Assembly (NCBI GenBank): GCA_002314805.1 | Contig: DCHJ01000038.1 | Span: forward strand, 8,764 to 72,763 | Reading direction: 5' to 3' | Length of the DNA: 64,000 nt | DNA from: Lachnospiraceae bacterium UBA1755 | GTDB lineage: Bacteria > Bacillota > Clostridia > Lachnospirales > Lachnospiraceae | Shown here: in pieces, positions 62,942-64,000 of the stretch | How positions within the stretch are numbered: the first letter of the stretch is position 1 | How the letters are laid out: each line of letters starts with the position of its first letter | Made by a program: the position numbers and the translations under genes | The notes under the pieces: model-generated | Told to the model about the DNA's origin: nothing | The model's input: only the letters and a program-made list of their open reading frames with translations | The model's database searches: none

Positions 62942-63051
62942 GGAAGCGCTGATTCAAAGGAAATTATCGCGATGCTTTTAAGCGAAACCCTTGATTCTAA
63001 AACATCTGTGAAGATTAAAAAAGAAATATATATTAAATCAGCATTTCCTTA
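62939..63051 (-). mobile_element. MITE-like element, copy 2 (113 bp)
   Basis: Terminal inverted repeats TAAGGAAGCGCTGATTC and AAATCAGCATTTCCTTA match at 14 of 17 positions, with TA at both ends. The reverse complement aligns along its length with 42033-42146. It starts two bases after the stop codon of the lyase gene and has no coding capacity. TA-flanked short inverted-repeat elements are typical of MITEs moved by IS630/Tc1-type transposases. Confidence 0.75.
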
Positions 63052-63052
63052 C

Positions 63053-64000
63053 TCAGATACCGCTGTCGATAACTTTCTGCAGTGCTGTCAGGATTCCGAT
63101 CCTGGCATGATACCAGGTAAGACCGCCCTGAAAATAAACTGTATAAGGCTCTCGCATGGGACCGTCGGCACTCAGCTCGATCGAAGCGCCTGATATAAAA
63201 TTCCCGGCAGCCATGATCACCTGAGAATCATATCCGGGCATATCAGACGGTACCGGTTTTACAAATGCATCAACCGGTGCTGCAGACTGAATACCCTCGC
63301 AGAATGCTCTGAGACCTTCCGGTTTTCCGAAGGTGACAGCCTGGATTATATCGTGTCTCTCCTCCTGATACTTCGGTGATACTGCAAAGCCCTGCTTTTC
63401 AAACAGATATGCGGCAAAGATGGCTCCCTTTTCGGCACCGGCAACGACCTGAGGCGCAAGAAAAAGTCCCTGGAAGAGATCCTTGTTCACCCCAAGATTG
63501 GCTCCTATCTCTTTCCCGAGTCCGGGAGCGGTGAGCCTGTAAGCACATTTTTCCACCATTTTGGCATCACCGGCTATATATCCTCCGATAGGAGCAAGCC
63601 CCCCGCCCGGATTTTTGATAAGTGAGCCTACGATAATGTCTGCCCCGACCTCAAGAGGCTCCCGGTCCTCCACAAATTCACCGTAACAGTTATCCACCAT
63701 CACTTTCACATCGGGACGCACGGACCTGATAAATGCAATCAGTTCACCGATCTTATCCACAGAGAACGTGGGACGCAGATCATACCCCCGGGATCTCTGG
63801 ATCTCAACAAGCCTGGTCCTGTCATTGAGTGCTGCCCTGATACCCTCATAGTCAAAGCTGTAATCCTCCTTAAGATCCACCTGACGGTAGGTGATACCAT
63901 ATTCCTTAAGACTTCCTGCCGCATCGTTGAGTCCTATGATGCTGTCCAGAGTATCATAGGGCTTGCCGCAGGGTGAGAGCAGCTCATCACCGGGCCTGAG
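63053..64000 (-). CDS. PLP-dependent cystathionine-beta-lyase-like protein of the aluminum-resistance family (C-terminal part)
   Basis: The reverse strand is open from the stop at 63053 to the right edge, giving 315 codons. Residues fit the COG4100 family (often called aluminum resistance or methionine gamma-lyase-like): GDELLSPCGKPYDTLDSIIG, VMVDNCYGEFVE, and VGSLIKNPGGGLAPIGGYIA with the PLP-binding Lys, then SGASIELSADGPMREPY and YVVYFQGG-like YTVYFQGGLTWYHARIG. Fold type I PLP enzyme; its physiological substrate is not known. The N-terminal 100 or so residues lie outside the window. Confidence 0.92.
   Translation of the reverse strand, partial: LRPGDELLSPCGKPYDTLDSIIGLNDAAGSLKEYGITYRQVDLKEDYSFDYEGIRAALNDRTRLVEIQRSRGYDLRPTFSVDKIGELIAFIRSVRPDVKVMVDNCYGEFVEDREPLEVGADIIVGSLIKNPGGGLAPIGGYIAGDAKMVEKCAYRLTAPGLGKEIGANLGVNKDLFQGLFLAPQVVAGAEKGAIFAAYLFEKQGFAVSPKYQEERHDIIQAVTFGKPEGLRAFCEGIQSAAPVDAFVKPVPSDMPGYDSQVIMAAGNFISGASIELSADGPMREPYTVYFQGGLTWYHARIGILTALQKVIDSGI

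Overview
The window looks like chromosomal DNA of a low-to-mid G+C, Gram-positive anaerobe of the class Clostridia, most probably a Lachnospiraceae member. The reasons are Lachnospiraceae-type families of unknown function (DUF4364, DUF5716- and DUF5717-like proteins), a divergent lexA/yneA-type SOS locus, SepF, strong AGGAGG-type ribosome binding sites, and Clostridia gene orders (rplU-rpmA-obgE-yhbY-nadD-yqeK-rsfS; radC-mreC-mreD-pbp2-rodA-mgsA). No rRNA, tRNA, CRISPR array, phage or complete insertion sequence was recognised. Family names come from reading the translations and from memory of the families; no database search was run.

Layout. 1-9764: a partial DUF4364 gene faces a plus-strand run made of a long alpha-helical solenoid protein, an Hsp70/actin-fold-like protein and a TPR protein, then valS, a 49-residue ORF and a membrane TPR protein. 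9.8-11.7 kb: RidA and a sodium-dependent NSS transporter. 12.0-14.6 kb (minus): a class A penicillin-binding protein. 14.7-18.1 kb: yigZ, typA and ribF, tightly coupled. 18.2-23.3 kb: fucI, fucU, an LCP-family protein and a second fucose-isomerase-like protein. 23.35-33.3 kb: a probable inserted segment between two convergent hairpins, holding a regulator with two DNA-binding ends, a divergent 2683-residue secreted repeat protein, and a truncated MerR gene cut off by a 61-bp repeat that also occurs at the left edge. 33.3-37.2 kb (minus): a monosaccharide ABC importer (binding protein, ATPase, permease). 37.5-41.9 kb: rplU, rpmA, an rplU fragment, obgE, an 11-bp tandem array, yhbY, nadD, yqeK and rsfS. 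42.2-43.2 kb: lexA and a yneA-like gene sharing four SOS boxes. 43.5-50.3 kb: membrane proteins, a PAP2 phosphatase, a metallophosphoesterase, a TtcA-like enzyme and a tyrosine recombinase. 50.4-62.9 kb (minus): small regulator, cytidylate-kinase-like protein, RluD-family synthase, lspA, sepF, an HlyD-like adaptor, a P-loop protein, and the wall-elongation cluster dacF-mgsA-rodA-pbp2-mreD-mreC-radC. The window ends inside a PLP-dependent lyase gene.

How the parts fit. Much of the window serves envelope growth and division (two penicillin-binding proteins, RodA, MreC/D, DacF, LCP, SepF, the YneA-like protein) and translation (ValS, L21, L27, ObgE, RsfS, TypA, YhbY, RluD). A second theme is sugar use: fucose isomerase and mutarotase on one side of the inserted segment and a sugar ABC importer on the other. 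The main non-routine signals are the inserted segment and its repeats, a pair of roughly 113-bp MITE-like elements flanked by TA, the 11-bp array before yhbY, the partial rplU duplication, helically phased repeats upstream of the rplU promoter, and the Hsp70-like/solenoid/TPR gene trio.
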